Of a stretch of 64,000 bases of DNA, positions 8,928 through 17,615 are shown in pieces (the first letter of the stretch is position 1; every line of letters starts with the position of its first letter). Source of the stretch: Rhodanobacter sp. T12-5 (GTDB taxonomy: Bacteria > Pseudomonadota > Gammaproteobacteria > Xanthomonadales > Rhodanobacteraceae); assembly GCF_008329435.1 (NCBI RefSeq), contig NZ_NPKN01000003.1, positions 1 through 64,000 on the forward strand. The letters run 5' to 3'. Below the pieces are notes generated by a model. The model was given only the letters and a program-made list of their open reading frames with translations, did no database searches and was not told the DNA's origin. A program made the position numbers and the translations under genes.

Positions 8928-9437
8928 ATGTCTTCTACCGATCGCGAAAATTCCGACGGCCTGCTGGAAAAGTTGATTGCCGTCAACCGTGTGGCCAAGA
9001 CCGTCAAGGGCGGCCGCCAGATGAGCTTCACTGCACTGACTGTCGTCGGTGATGGCGAGGGCAAGGTCGGCTTTGGTTATGGCAAGGCGCGTGAAGTGCC
9101 GGTGGCCATCTCCAAGGCGATGGAGCGTGCCCGCCGCCAGATGGTGAACATCGAACTGAACAACGGCACCCTGTGGTACGCCATCAAGGCGAACCACGGT
9201 GCAGCCCGCGTCTACATGCAGCCCGCTTCCGAGGGTACCGGCGTGATTGCCGGCGGTGCCATGCGTGCCGTGCTGGAAGTGGTCGGCGTCAAGAACGTGC
9301 TGGCCAAGGCGGTCGGCTCGCGCAACCCGATCAACCTGGTGCGCGCCACCATCAAGGGCCTGCAGGCGGTTGCCTCGCCCAAGAAGATCGCCGCCAAGCG
9401 TGGCAAGTCCCTGGAAGAGGTGCTCGGCAATGGCTAA
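8928..9437 (+). CDS. rpsE: 30S ribosomal protein S5
   Basis: S5 helps decoding fidelity and lines the mRNA entry tunnel. The core [18 protein letters not shown] and the [12 protein letters not shown] double-stranded RNA-binding motif are clear. I choose ATG 8928 (169 residues, MSSTDREN) because GGAAAAG lies 3-9 bases upstream. ATG 8916 (four residues longer, MEKN) has a hairpin where its ribosome site should be. The last 8 bases overlap rpmD. Confidence 0.95.
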   Translation: MSSTDRENSDGLLEKLIAVNRVAKTVKGGRQMSFTALTVVGDGEGKVGFGYGKAREVPVAISKAMERARRQMVNIELNNGTLWYAIKANHGAARVYMQPASEGTGVIAGGAMRAVLEVVGVKNVLAKAVGSRNPINLVRATIKGLQAVASPKKIAAKRGKSLEEVLGNG

Positions 9438-9630
9438 GTCCCAACAAACCGCCGACAAGACCGTGCGCGTGCGCCTGGTCAAGGGCCTGCGCGGCGTGCA
9501 GGCGCGTCATCGCCTCAGCGTCAAGGCGCTGGGTCTGGGCAAGATCAACGACGTCCGTGAATTGAAGGACAGCCCGCAGGTTCGTGGCCTGATCAACACG
9601 GTCTATTACCTGGTCCGGGTCGAGGAGTAA
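9430..9630 (+). CDS. rpmD: 50S ribosomal protein L30
   Basis: L30 is a small globular 50S protein. The 66-residue product (E. coli 59) contains [17 protein letters not shown] and the helix [22 protein letters not shown] 9430 overlaps the end of rpsE by 8 bases, suggesting coupled translation. The frame is open upstream but only within rpsE. spc operon. Confidence 0.96.
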   Translation: MAKSQQTADKTVRVRLVKGLRGVQARHRLSVKALGLGKINDVRELKDSPQVRGLINTVYYLVRVEE

Positions 9631-9635
9631 GCATC

Positions 9636-10067
9636 ATGCGTTTGAATACACTTAAGCCGAACGACGGCTCGCACAAGACGCGTCTGCGCGTCGGCCGCGG
9701 TATCGGTTCGGGCATGGGCAAGACGGCGGGCCGCGGACACAAGGGTCAGCATGCTCGCGCCGGTGGTACCCACAAGTTCGGTTTCGAAGGCGGCCAGATG
9801 CCGCTGAATCGCCGGATGCCGAAGGTCGGTTTCCGCTCGAAGCTGAAGGTCGGCAGCCAGGAAGTGTTCCTCTACCAGCTGGCCAACCTCAAGGCTGACG
9901 TGATCGACGTCGTCGTGCTGCATCAGGCTGGCCTGATCGACAGCCGTGCGAAGAAGGTCAAGGTGGTTCTCAAGGGTGAAATCGGTCGCGCGGTGAAGTT
10001 GTCGGGTCTGCTGGCTACCGCCGGCGCCAAGGCAGCCATCGAGGCTGCCGGCGGCAGCGTGGAGTAA
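9636..10067 (+). CDS. rplO: 50S ribosomal protein L15
   Basis: L15 is an internal 50S assembly protein. The 143-residue product opens [20 protein letters not shown] and has the Gly-rich [17 protein letters not shown] and [18 protein letters not shown] segments. It starts 5 bases after rpmD and is followed after 4 bases by secY. Confidence 0.98.
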   Translation: MRLNTLKPNDGSHKTRLRVGRGIGSGMGKTAGRGHKGQHARAGGTHKFGFEGGQMPLNRRMPKVGFRSKLKVGSQEVFLYQLANLKADVIDVVVLHQAGLIDSRAKKVKVVLKGEIGRAVKLSGLLATAGAKAAIEAAGGSVE

Positions 10068-10071
10068 TCAG

Positions 10072-11394
10072 GTGGCAGCAGCCAAGGGCAATGCACTCGG
10101 CAAGCTCGGCAAGCTGACGGAGCTCCGGCAGCGCATCTTCTTCGTGATCGGTGCGCTGGTGGTGTTCCGGCTTGGTTCGTTCATTCCGGTACCTGGCGTC
10201 AATCCGGAGGCGATGACCAGCCTGGTCAACGGCAATGGCCTGATGGACATGTTCAACATGTTCTCGGGTGGCGCGCTGGCACGGTTCTCGGTGTTCGCGC
10301 TTGGCGTGATCCCGTACATCTCGGCGTCGATCGTGTTCCAGATGATGGGCTCGGTGGTGCCGAGCCTGCAGGGCCTGCGCAAGGAAGGCGAGGCCGGCAA
10401 GCGCAAGATGACGATGTATACGCGCTATGCCACGGTGGCCTTGGCAGCGTTCCAGTCGTTCGGTATTGCGGTGGCGCTGCAGAACCAGGTCGCCGCGGGT
10501 GGCGCGCCGGTGGTCTACACGCCGGGCTTCGGTTTCATCATGTCATCCGTGGTCGGGCTTACCGCCGGCACGATGTTCCTGATGTGGCTGGGCGAGCAGA
10601 TGACCGAGCGTGGCATCGGCAACGGTATTTCGCTGCTGATCTTCGCCGGTATCGTCGCCGGTCTGCCGGGCGCGGTGGTTCACACGCTGGGCATGGCCAA
10701 CAATGGCGAGTTGACGCTGATCATGTTGCTGATGGTGTTTGGTCTGACACTGGCAGTGACCGCGTTTGTGGTGTTCATGGAACGCGCCCAGCGGCGCATC
10801 ACGGTGAACTACGCGAGGCGGTCGGGTGGGCAGAAGGCCTACATGAACCAGAGTTCGAACCTGCCGCTGAAGATCAACATGTCGGGCGTGATCCCGCCGA
10901 TTTTCGCGTCCAGCCTGCTGATGTTCCCGGCAACGGCGATCAGCTGGTTCAGTACCGGTCAGCAGTCGCGCTGGTTGCAGGACTTGACGCAGTCGCTGAG
11001 TCCGGGCAATCCGCTTTACGAGATCGTGTTTTCGGTGTTGGTGATCGGTTTTGCATTCTTCTATACGGCGATCGTGTTCAACGCCGACGAAACCGCCGAC
11101 AACCTCAAGCGGTCGGGTGCGCTGATTCCGGGCATTCGTCCGGGCAAGGCGACGGCCAGCTACATCGATGCGGTGATGACACGTCTGACCGGTGTCGGTG
11201 CGTTGTATCTGGTGCTGGTGTGTCTGGTGCCATCGTTCATGCAGCAGGCCTGGCACGTGCCGTTCTATTTCGGTGGCACGTCGCTGCTGATCGTGGTGGT
11301 GGTGGTGATGGATTTCACGGCTCAGGTGCAGGCGCATCTGGTCAGTCACCAGTACGAAAGTCTGCTCAAGAAGGCCAATCTCCGTCGCAGCTGA
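10072..11394 (+). CDS. secY: Preprotein translocase channel subunit SecY
   Basis: SecY is the ten-helix inner-membrane channel of the SecYEG translocon. The product is 440 residues from a GTG start 4 bases after rplO (E. coli 443). The N-terminal cytoplasmic segment [19 protein letters not shown] leads into TM1; TMs recur to residue 420. The conserved cytosolic [19 protein letters not shown] region and the periplasmic ENQ-type helices are present. Last gene of the spc operon. rpmJ (L36), which often follows secY, is absent here. Confidence 0.98.
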   Translation: MAAAKGNALGKLGKLTELRQRIFFVIGALVVFRLGSFIPVPGVNPEAMTSLVNGNGLMDMFNMFSGGALARFSVFALGVIPYISASIVFQMMGSVVPSLQGLRKEGEAGKRKMTMYTRYATVALAAFQSFGIAVALQNQVAAGGAPVVYTPGFGFIMSSVVGLTAGTMFLMWLGEQMTERGIGNGISLLIFAGIVAGLPGAVVHTLGMANNGELTLIMLLMVFGLTLAVTAFVVFMERAQRRITVNYARRSGGQKAYMNQSSNLPLKINMSGVIPPIFASSLLMFPATAISWFSTGQQSRWLQDLTQSLSPGNPLYEIVFSVLVIGFAFFYTAIVFNADETADNLKRSGALIPGIRPGKATASYIDAVMTRLTGVGALYLVLVCLVPSFMQQAWHVPFYFGGTSLLIVVVVVMDFTAQVQAHLVSHQYESLLKKANLRRS

Positions 11395-11428
11395 GGCTGT
11401 GGTCGATAGGTCACAAGTCGGGGAGTGG

Positions 11429-11444
11429 CGACACCGCGGTGTCG
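11429..11444. other. Perfect 16-bp palindrome before rpsM promoter
   Basis: CGACACCGCGGTGTCG is an uninterrupted palindrome 35 bases after secY, just upstream of the putative rpsM -35 box. It could be the 3' hairpin of the spc transcript (no T-run follows) or a protein-binding site. No assignment is possible from sequence alone. Confidence 0.5.
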
Positions 11445-11450
11445 CAGGGC

Positions 11451-11479
11451 TTTCCAGTTCGGGTAATTCAGGTTAAAAT
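11451..11479 (+). promoter_or_regulatory. Alpha operon promoter
   Basis: TTTCCA (11451-11456) and TAAAAT (11474-11479) with a 17-base spacer give a reasonable sigma-70 promoter. The expected start is near 11486 and the leader to rpsM only about 36 nt. That is short for an S4-binding pseudoknot of the E. coli type. Confidence 0.55.
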
Positions 11480-11521
11480 TGCGCGTTTACCGCGCACGAA
11501 ACGCATCGGAGAAAGTACATC

Positions 11522-11878
11522 ATGGCGCGCATCGCGGGTGTCAATTTGCCGGTCCAGAAACATGTCTGGGTCGGTCTGCAGAGCATTTACGGTATCGGCC
11601 GCAGCCGTGCCAGGAAAGTCTGCGTGGATGCTGGCGTGGTTCCGACCACCCAGATCAAGTCCCTCAGTGAAGGCGAGGTGGAGAAGATCCGCCACGAAAT
11701 CGGCAAGTACATCGTCGAGGGTGATCTTCGCCGTGAGGTGGGCATGGCCATCAAGCGTTTGATGGACCTGGGTTGCTACCGTGGCTTGCGCCATCGTCGT
11801 GGCCTGCCGGTGCGCGGCCAGCGCACGCGTACCAACGCACGTACCCGCAAGGGTCCCCGTCGCGCGATCAAGAAGTAA
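11522..11878 (+). CDS. rpsM: 30S ribosomal protein S13
   Basis: S13 is in the 30S head and forms bridges to the 50S subunit. The 118-residue product (equal to E. coli) starts [19 protein letters not shown]. It has the helix-two-turn-helix YGIGRSRA segment and the basic tail [17 protein letters not shown] that reaches the P-site tRNA. First gene of the alpha operon, with its own likely promoter at 11451-11479. Confidence 0.99.
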   Translation: MARIAGVNLPVQKHVWVGLQSIYGIGRSRARKVCVDAGVVPTTQIKSLSEGEVEKIRHEIGKYIVEGDLRREVGMAIKRLMDLGCYRGLRHRRGLPVRGQRTRTNARTRKGPRRAIKK

Positions 11879-11890
11879 CGGATTCCGAAT

Positions 11891-12277
11891 ATGGCTAAGC
11901 CGGTTAAAGCAAAGAAGAAGATCAAGCGCGTTGTCACGGATGCCGTGGCCCACGTGCAGGCCTCCTTCAACAACACCATCGTCACCATCACCGATCGTCA
12001 GGGCAATGCCTTGTCGTGGGCTACCGCCGGCGGCGCCGGTTTCCGTGGCTCACGCAAGTCGACCCCGTTCGCCGCCCAGGTCGCCGCCGAAAAGGCTGGC
12101 CGCGCCGCAGGCGACTACGGCGTGAAGACGGTCGAAGTGCGTATCAAGGGCCCCGGCCCGGGTCGCGAATCGGCCGTGCGCTCGCTGAATGCGCTGGGCT
12201 ACAAGGTGCTCAACATCATCGACGTCACGCCGATTCCGCACAACGGTTGCCGTCCCCCCAAGAAGCGTCGAGTCTAA
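11891..12277 (+). CDS. rpsK: 30S ribosomal protein S11
   Basis: S11 is in the 30S platform next to the mRNA exit. The 128-residue product has [33 protein letters not shown] and the terminal [14 protein letters not shown]. The Asn-Gly in HNG is the site of isoaspartate formation in E. coli. Alpha operon, 12 bases after rpsM. Confidence 0.99.
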   Translation: MAKPVKAKKKIKRVVTDAVAHVQASFNNTIVTITDRQGNALSWATAGGAGFRGSRKSTPFAAQVAAEKAGRAAGDYGVKTVEVRIKGPGPGRESAVRSLNALGYKVLNIIDVTPIPHNGCRPPKKRRV

Positions 12278-12288
12278 GGAGCATACCC

Positions 12289-12915
12289 ATGGCCCGTTAT
12301 CGTGGAGCTACCTGCAAACTCGCCCGCCGCGAGGGTGCAGATCTCAGCCTGAAGAGCCCGGCGCGCGCGCTGGATTCCAAGTGCAAGCTGGAAAACAAGC
12401 CCGGCCAGCATGGCGCGAACAAGCGCATGCGCATGTCCGACTACGCCGTGCAGTTGCGCGAGAAGCAGAAGGTCAAGCGCATCTATGGTGTGCTTGAGCG
12501 CCAGTTCAGCAACTACTACACCAAGGCGTCGACCCTCAAGGGCAACACCGGTGAAAACCTGTTGCGCCTGCTCGAGAGCCGCCTGGACAACGTCGTCTAT
12601 CGCATGGGCTTTGCGGTCACCCGCGCCCAGGCTCGCCAGCTGGTTGCCCACAAGGCGATCCTGGTGAACGGCAAGAAGGTGAACATTCCTTCGTATCAGG
12701 TTCGCCCAGGCGACGCGATCGCGCTGACCGAAAAGGCCCGCGCCCAGTTGCGCGTGCAGGAAGCGGCGACCGTGTTCGACACCATGGACCTGCGTCCGAT
12801 CTGGGTCGAAGTGGATTCCAAGAAGTTCGAAGGTACGTTCAAGTCGGTGCCGGATCGCGGTGATCTGCCGTCCGACATCAATGAAGCATTGATCATCGAG
12901 CTTTACTCGAAGTAA
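12289..12915 (+). CDS. rpsD: 30S ribosomal protein S4
   Basis: S4 initiates 30S assembly and, in E. coli, represses the alpha operon by binding its mRNA. The product is 208 residues from ATG 12289, preceded by AAGGAG (12278-12283), starting [19 protein letters not shown]. The S4 RNA-binding domain spans about residues 97-160 ([20 protein letters not shown]). The open frame extends upstream but inside rpsK. A cysteine remains at residue 9, without a zinc-binding set. Confidence 0.98.
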   Translation: MARYRGATCKLARREGADLSLKSPARALDSKCKLENKPGQHGANKRMRMSDYAVQLREKQKVKRIYGVLERQFSNYYTKASTLKGNTGENLLRLLESRLDNVVYRMGFAVTRAQARQLVAHKAILVNGKKVNIPSYQVRPGDAIALTEKARAQLRVQEAATVFDTMDLRPIWVEVDSKKFEGTFKSVPDRGDLPSDINEALIIELYSK

Positions 12916-12930
12916 TTACCGGAGCTCTGC

Positions 12931-13929
12931 ATGGCAGTTTCGTCAACTAGTGTGCTGCGGCCTCGGGGCCTCAGCGTCGAACAGCTCGGAGCCAACCGCG
13001 CCAAGGTGGTGGTCGAGCCGCTCGAGCGTGGCTTCGGCCATACCCTGGGCAACGCGCTGCGTCGCGTGCTGCTCTCCTCGATCCCTGGCAGTGCCATCGT
13101 CGAGGTTGAAATCGATGGCGTGTTGCATGAATACACCACCCTGGAAGGCCTGCAGGAGGACGTCATCGAAGTCCTGCTCAACCTCAAGGACGTGGCGATT
13201 CGTCAGCACACCGGCGATGAAGTCACCCTGACCTTGTCCAAGAAGGGCAAGGGCGTGGTCACGGCCGGCGACATCGTGGTCGACCACTCGGTGGAAATCA
13301 TCAACCCCGAGCACGTGATCTGCCACCTTACCAAGGACATCGCGCTCAACATGCGCCTGAAGGTGCGTCGTGGCGTCGGCTACCAGCCGGCCAGCACGCG
13401 GCAGCATCCGGATGACGAGGCACGTCCGATTGGCCGCTTGCAGCTGGACGCGTCGTTCGCGCCGGTGCTGCGCGTGGCCTACGAAGTGGACGCCGCTCGT
13501 GTCGAGCAGCGCACCAACCTCGACAAGCTGGTGCTGGACATCGAGACCAACGGCACCATCGGCGCCGAGGACGCGGTCCGCAAGGCGGCCGAGATCATCA
13601 ACGACCAGTTGTCGGTGTTCGGTGACTTCTCGCGTCGCGAGAGTGCCACCGACAAGGCGGAGAAGAGCGGTTTCGACCCGTTGCTGCTGCGTCCGATCGA
13701 CGATCTGGAGCTCACCGTGCGTTCGGCGAACTGCCTGAAGGCCGAGAGCATCTACTACATCGGCGATCTGGTGCAGAAGACCGAAGTCGAGCTGCTGAAG
13801 ACGCCGAACCTCGGCAAGAAGTCGCTGACGGAAATCAAGGACGTGCTGGGCGGGCGTGGTCTCGCGCTGGGCATGAAGCTTGAGAACTGGCCGCCGCCGG
13901 GTCTGTCGCACGGCATGCAGCTGGGTTGA
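12931..13929 (+). CDS. rpoA: DNA-directed RNA polymerase alpha subunit
   Basis: Alpha dimerises to nucleate RNA polymerase assembly and contacts UP elements and activators. The product is 332 residues (E. coli 329). The N-terminal domain has [19 protein letters not shown] around residue 35. The C-terminal domain has [20 protein letters not shown], containing the arginine and asparagine equivalent to E. coli R265 and N268 used for DNA contact, followed by [14 protein letters not shown]. Alpha operon, 15 bases after rpsD. Confidence 0.99.
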   Translation: MAVSSTSVLRPRGLSVEQLGANRAKVVVEPLERGFGHTLGNALRRVLLSSIPGSAIVEVEIDGVLHEYTTLEGLQEDVIEVLLNLKDVAIRQHTGDEVTLTLSKKGKGVVTAGDIVVDHSVEIINPEHVICHLTKDIALNMRLKVRRGVGYQPASTRQHPDDEARPIGRLQLDASFAPVLRVAYEVDAARVEQRTNLDKLVLDIETNGTIGAEDAVRKAAEIINDQLSVFGDFSRRESATDKAEKSGFDPLLLRPIDDLELTVRSANCLKAESIYYIGDLVQKTEVELLKTPNLGKKSLTEIKDVLGGRGLALGMKLENWPPPGLSHGMQLG

Positions 13930-13937
13930 TTGCGGTT

Positions 13938-13959
13938 TCGCGATCACCCGTGATCGCGA
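13938..13959 (+). other. Hairpin just after rpoA
   Basis: TCGCGATCAC and its exact complement separated by CC lie 8 bases after the rpoA stop. There is no T-run. The 13930-14242 gap holds no recognisable gene. It also contains a T8 run near 14034 and a small ACGGTCG/CGACCGT hairpin at 14115-14132. It is much longer than the E. coli rpoA-rplQ gap. Confidence 0.45.
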
Positions 13960-14242
13960 GTGGTACCGGTGCACTGGCGAGGTTGAGTTTCGGCTCTCTC
14001 GCCAGGCGCCACCAGCGGCCATCATGGTCGCGTTGTTTTTTTTGCGGTCCCTTTTGATCGCTGTGACATTCGGTTGGGCGAGTACGGGTCTGCCTGCTGC
14101 GCCAGCCGCCAAAGACGGTCGTCAACGACCGTACTTTCAAACAAGAGTCCGATACAAAAGGCTCCTCATAGCGGGTAACCGCGGGAATCCGGACATACGC
14201 GCCGGCTTTTCATAACAACAGACATCCAAAGAGTATCCAGTC

Positions 14243-14626
14243 ATGCGCCATCAAAAATCCGGACGCAAACTCAATCGCACCAGCTCGCATCGCGAAGCCA
14301 TGTTCAAGAACATGGCCTCGTCGTTGATCAAGCACGAGCTGATCCGTACCACCCTGCCCAAGGCGAAGGAACTTCGTCGTGTGGCGGAGCCGCTGATCAC
14401 GCTGGGCAAGGTCGATGGCGTTGCCAATCGTCGCCTCGCTTTTGCGCGCCTGCGCGACAGCGAAGCGGTAGGCAAGCTGTTCGTCGAACTGGGGCCCCGT
14501 TACAAGGAGCGCCCTGGTGGTTACCTGCGCATCCTCAAGTGCGGCTTCCGCCCGGGCGACAACGCGCCGATGGCGTACGTCGAGCTGGTGGGGCGCCCGC
14601 AGGTCGAGGCGGTCGACGCCGAGTAG
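14243..14626 (+). CDS. rplQ: 50S ribosomal protein L17
   Basis: L17 is a 50S protein at the tunnel exit. The product is 127 residues (equal to E. coli), starting [20 protein letters not shown] with the basic [12 protein letters not shown] helix. Last gene of the alpha operon, separated from rpoA by 313 bases, and closed by the terminator at 14687-14723. Confidence 0.99.
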   Translation: MRHQKSGRKLNRTSSHREAMFKNMASSLIKHELIRTTLPKAKELRRVAEPLITLGKVDGVANRRLAFARLRDSEAVGKLFVELGPRYKERPGGYLRILKCGFRPGDNAPMAYVELVGRPQVEAVDAE

Positions 14627-14686
14627 GGTCGCAACCGGTCTGGTTTTCCATCGCCTCGAAACAGGCGTCCAGACGCCCAGACACAG

Positions 14687-14723
14687 AAACCCGGCCGGGC
14701 AACCTGCCGGGTTTCTGCTTTTT
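14687..14723 (+). terminator. Rho-independent terminator after rplQ
   Basis: AAACCCGGC pairs with GCCGGGTTT around a 10-base loop and is followed by CTGCTTTTT. It lies 60 bases after rplQ and closes the ribosomal protein superoperon. Confidence 0.85.
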
Positions 14724-14769
14724 GGCACGGCTCGGGCGGAATGATTTCGCATGGAATGCGATGCGCCTG

Positions 14770-14798
14770 CTGACAGCGCGCCAGCGAGCAGGTAAGGT
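14770..14798 (+). promoter_or_regulatory. Possible dsbB promoter
   Basis: CTGACA (14770-14775) is a near-consensus -35 box; TAAGGT (14793-14798) is a weak -10 at 17-base spacing. It lies between the rplQ terminator and dsbB, which therefore needs its own promoter. Confidence 0.35.
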
Positions 14799-14825
14799 CA
14801 TTGTTCCGCAACGCAGCAATTCGCC

Positions 14826-15329
14826 ATGAATCCATTCCGCTGGTCGTATCGTGTCGGTTTTTTCGTCGGTTTCCTCGTCTGTATCGGCCTGCTCGGGTTT
14901 GCCCTGTATGCCGAGTACGAGCTCGGCATGACGCCGTGCCCGTTGTGCATTTTTCAGCGCATCGCATTCCTGGTCATGGGCCTGTTCTTTCTGCTGGGCG
15001 CTTTGCATGCACCGCGCTGGCAAGGGCGCTGGGTGTACACGGGCCTGGTTCTGGCCGGCGCCGCAGGTGGGATAGTCACTGCCACGCGCCACTTGTGGCT
15101 GCAGACGTTGCCTCCCGACCAGGTGCCGTCGTGCGGCCCGGGGCTTGGCTACATGCTGGACGCGTTTCCGTTCGCGAAGATGCTGAAACTGGTCTTCACC
15201 GGCTCCGGCGAATGCGCCAAGGTCGAGCCGATCCTCGGTCTGCCGATGCCGGCCTGGAGCCTGCTCTGGTTTGTCCTGCTGGCCGGATTGGCGATCGTGG
15301 TGACGCGCCGCAACGCCCGCACGAATTGA
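14826..15329 (+). CDS. dsbB: Disulfide bond formation protein DsbB
   Basis: DsbB is an inner-membrane quinone reductase that reoxidises periplasmic DsbA and so drives disulfide formation. The product is 167 residues with four predicted membrane helices. The first periplasmic loop carries the CPLC pair (C38, C41). The second carries C103 and C130, matching E. coli C41/C44 and C104/C130. The start MNPFRWSYRVGFF is the first ATG of the frame that gives a normal-length protein. Single gene between the ribosomal block and the DAHP synthase gene, which begins 29 bases later. Confidence 0.95.
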   Translation: MNPFRWSYRVGFFVGFLVCIGLLGFALYAEYELGMTPCPLCIFQRIAFLVMGLFFLLGALHAPRWQGRWVYTGLVLAGAAGGIVTATRHLWLQTLPPDQVPSCGPGLGYMLDAFPFAKMLKLVFTGSGECAKVEPILGLPMPAWSLLWFVLLAGLAIVVTRRNARTN

Positions 15330-15357
15330 ACGCAATCACTGCCATCAAGGCTGCACG

Positions 15358-16725
15358 ATGAACCCCGCTTTGTCCAAGCTTCCCGTTTCCGATTCCTGGG
15401 CTCCCGATTCCTGGCAGCAGCGCGTGGCGCTGCAGCAGCCGCGGTACGACGATGCGAGCGAACTGGCCGAGGCCGGCGCGCACCTCGCCCAGCTGCCGCC
15501 GCTGGTGACCTCGTGGGAAGTCCTGGCATTGAAGCAGTCCCTGGCCGATGCGCAGGAGGGGCGACGCTTCCTGTTGCAGGGTGGCGATTGCGCGGAGAGT
15601 TTTGCCGACTGCACCAGTCCGGTGATCTCCAATCGACTGAAAGTGCTGTTGCAGATGAGCCTGGTGCTGGTGCACGGCATGAAGAAGCCGGTGCTGCGGG
15701 TCGGTCGTTTTGCCGGGCAGTACGCGAAGCCGCGTTCTGCCGACAACGAGACGCGCAACGGCGTCAGCCTGCCGAGTTTTCGCGGCGACCTGGTCAACAG
15801 CCCGGAATTTACGCCCGCCGCGCGCCGGCCAGATCCACAGCGGATGATCCAGGCGCACGCCCATTCGGCGCTGACGATGAACTTCGTGCGCGCGCTGATC
15901 GATGGCGGCTTCGCCGACCTGCATCATCCGGAATACTGGGATCTGGCCTGGGTCGAGCATTCACCGCTGGCAGCGGAATATCGGCAGATGGTTGCCGGCA
16001 TCGGCGATTCGCTGCGCTTCATGGAAACGCTGGCCGGCCCGATCGCCGGGTTCTCGAAGGTGGATTTCTTCACTTCGCACGAAGCGCTGCTGCTGCACTA
16101 CGAGCAGGCGCTGACCCGCCAGGTGCCGCGCCATCCCGGCTGGTTCAACCTGTCCACCCACTTCCCCTGGATCGGCATGCGCACGGCGGCGCTGGACGGT
16201 GCGCATGTGGAATATTTCCGCGGCATCCGCAACCCGATCGCGGTGAAGGTGGGGCCGACGGTGAACCCGGACCAATTGCTGCCGTTGATCGATGCGCTGA
16301 ACCCTGACGACGAGCCGGGCCGGCTGACCCTGATCCATCGCATGGGCAACGCCAAGATTGCCGCGGCCTTGCCGCCGTTGCTGGAGGCGGTGAAACGCGA
16401 GGGTCGGCGCGTCCTGTGGGTCGCCGATCCGATGCATGGCAACACCGAGAGCACCTCCAACGGCTACAAGACCCGTCGCTTCGACAACATCAGCGGCGAG
16501 CTCGACCAGGCGTTCGATATCCACGCCTCGGTCGGTACCCGGCTTGGTGGCGTGCACCTGGAATTGACCGGCGAGGACGTCACCGAATGCATGGGCGGTG
16601 CGCGAGACCTGTCCGAGACCGATCTCGATCGGGCCTACAAGTCGATGGTCGATCCGCGACTCAACTATGAGCAGTCGCTGGAATTGGCCATGCTCATCGT
16701 GCGCAAGTCCGGTGGCATGGCTTGA
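15358..16725 (+). CDS. Class II 3-deoxy-7-phosphoheptulonate (DAHP) synthase
   Basis: This enzyme condenses phosphoenolpyruvate and erythrose 4-phosphate, the first step of the shikimate pathway to aromatic amino acids. The 455-residue length is typical of the plant-like class II family, not the 350-residue AroFGH type. Landmarks are the N-terminal SW-P-SW pattern, LLQGGDCAESF with the metal-binding cysteine, KVDFFTSHEALLL, VKVGPTVNP, VWVADPMHGNT and LTGEDVTECMGG with the metal-binding glutamate and aspartate region. The N-terminus carries a short internal DSW repeat (SDSWAPDSW). Cytosolic. Confidence 0.96.
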   Translation: MNPALSKLPVSDSWAPDSWQQRVALQQPRYDDASELAEAGAHLAQLPPLVTSWEVLALKQSLADAQEGRRFLLQGGDCAESFADCTSPVISNRLKVLLQMSLVLVHGMKKPVLRVGRFAGQYAKPRSADNETRNGVSLPSFRGDLVNSPEFTPAARRPDPQRMIQAHAHSALTMNFVRALIDGGFADLHHPEYWDLAWVEHSPLAAEYRQMVAGIGDSLRFMETLAGPIAGFSKVDFFTSHEALLLHYEQALTRQVPRHPGWFNLSTHFPWIGMRTAALDGAHVEYFRGIRNPIAVKVGPTVNPDQLLPLIDALNPDDEPGRLTLIHRMGNAKIAAALPPLLEAVKREGRRVLWVADPMHGNTESTSNGYKTRRFDNISGELDQAFDIHASVGTRLGGVHLELTGEDVTECMGGARDLSETDLDRAYKSMVDPRLNYEQSLELAMLIVRKSGGMA

Positions 16726-16826
16726 ACTTGCGCGCGCAGATGTGAGATCGCCCCGATGCCGTGCGGCAGGTTGTCGCGCCGGCATCCAGGGCCGCATCGC
16801 GGCGGGACGAAAGGCAGTGGCGGTTC

Positions 16827-16832
16827 TATAAT
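16827..16832 (+). promoter_or_regulatory. Consensus -10 box directly before the diheme cytochrome gene
   Basis: TATAAT at 16827-16832 is a perfect -10 element. No good -35 is visible at 16-18 bases upstream. The expected transcription start falls on or next to ATG 16839, so the mRNA may be leaderless, or have a 15-nt leader if translation starts at ATG 16854. Confidence 0.55.
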
Positions 16833-16838
16833 CGGCGG

Positions 16839-17615
16839 ATGATCACGTCAGCCATGCGGAACCGGCGTTCGCGCCTGCGTGCGGTGCGGTGCCTGGGTTC
16901 GTTGCTCGCGCTAAGTCTGGTTGGCTTCGTCGCGATGGCCGCCGACCAGCCATCGACACCCGCCCATCCAGCCATTCCCGACACCTTGCAGCAGCGCATC
17001 ATCGCCTGCACCACCTGCCACGGCGTACATGGTGAAGGCACGCCGGGCAGCGGTTATTTTCCGCGTCTGGCCGGCAAACCGGCGGCTTATCTGGCGCGCC
17101 AGATGCAGGATTTCCAGAATGGCCTGCGCAAGTACGCGCCGATGGAATACACCGTGCGCCAACTCAGTCCCGCCTACATGCAGGAAATCGCCGAGTACTT
17201 CGCGACACAACAAGTGCCCTACAGTCGCTCGCCATTGCCGCCGGTTCCCGCGACGGCGTTGCAACGCGGCGAACAGCTGATCAGCAAGGGCGATCCCGCG
17301 CGCAGGATCCCCGCCTGCGCCAGTTGCCACGGCAACCAGCTCACCGGCGTGGAGCCATCCACGCCGGGCCTCGTCGGCTTGCCGTATGACTACATCAGCG
17401 CGCAACTGGGCTCGTGGCGGACGCATACCCGTGCGACGCTGGCACCCGACTGCATGGCTGTCGTCGCCAATCGGTTGACCGATTCGGACATCACGGCAGT
17501 GGCCGCGGCGCTGGCCAGTCGCCAGTTGCCGGCCGACACGCACGCGCAGGCCGCAGGATCGGTGACGCCACCGTTGCCTTGCGGCGTACTGGGTGCGACG
17601 GGAGATACACCATGA
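16839..17615 (+). CDS. Diheme cytochrome c, c4-like
   Basis: A periplasmic electron carrier with two class I cytochrome domains. From ATG 16839 the product is 258 residues. A basic n-region (RNRRSRLRAVR) and a hydrophobic stretch end in AMA near residue 34, a Sec signal peptide. Heme sites are CTTCH (57-61) and CASCH (160-164); M102 and M206 are plausible axial ligands. The repeat spacing matches cytochrome c4. ATG 16854 is an alternative start. The stop overlaps the start of the triheme gene (ATGA), so the two are one operon. No catalytic dehydrogenase or oxidase lies beside them, so the electron partner is unknown. Confidence 0.9.
   Translation: MITSAMRNRRSRLRAVRCLGSLLALSLVGFVAMAADQPSTPAHPAIPDTLQQRIIACTTCHGVHGEGTPGSGYFPRLAGKPAAYLARQMQDFQNGLRKYAPMEYTVRQLSPAYMQEIAEYFATQQVPYSRSPLPPVPATALQRGEQLISKGDPARRIPACASCHGNQLTGVEPSTPGLVGLPYDYISAQLGSWRTHTRATLAPDCMAVVANRLTDSDITAVAAALASRQLPADTHAQAAGSVTPPLPCGVLGATGDTP

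Noticed and set aside
13880-14215. 111-codon frame in the rpoA-rplQ gap
   Set aside because: It starts inside rpoA in another frame and has a weak hydrophobic stretch only; no ribosome site or homologous features.
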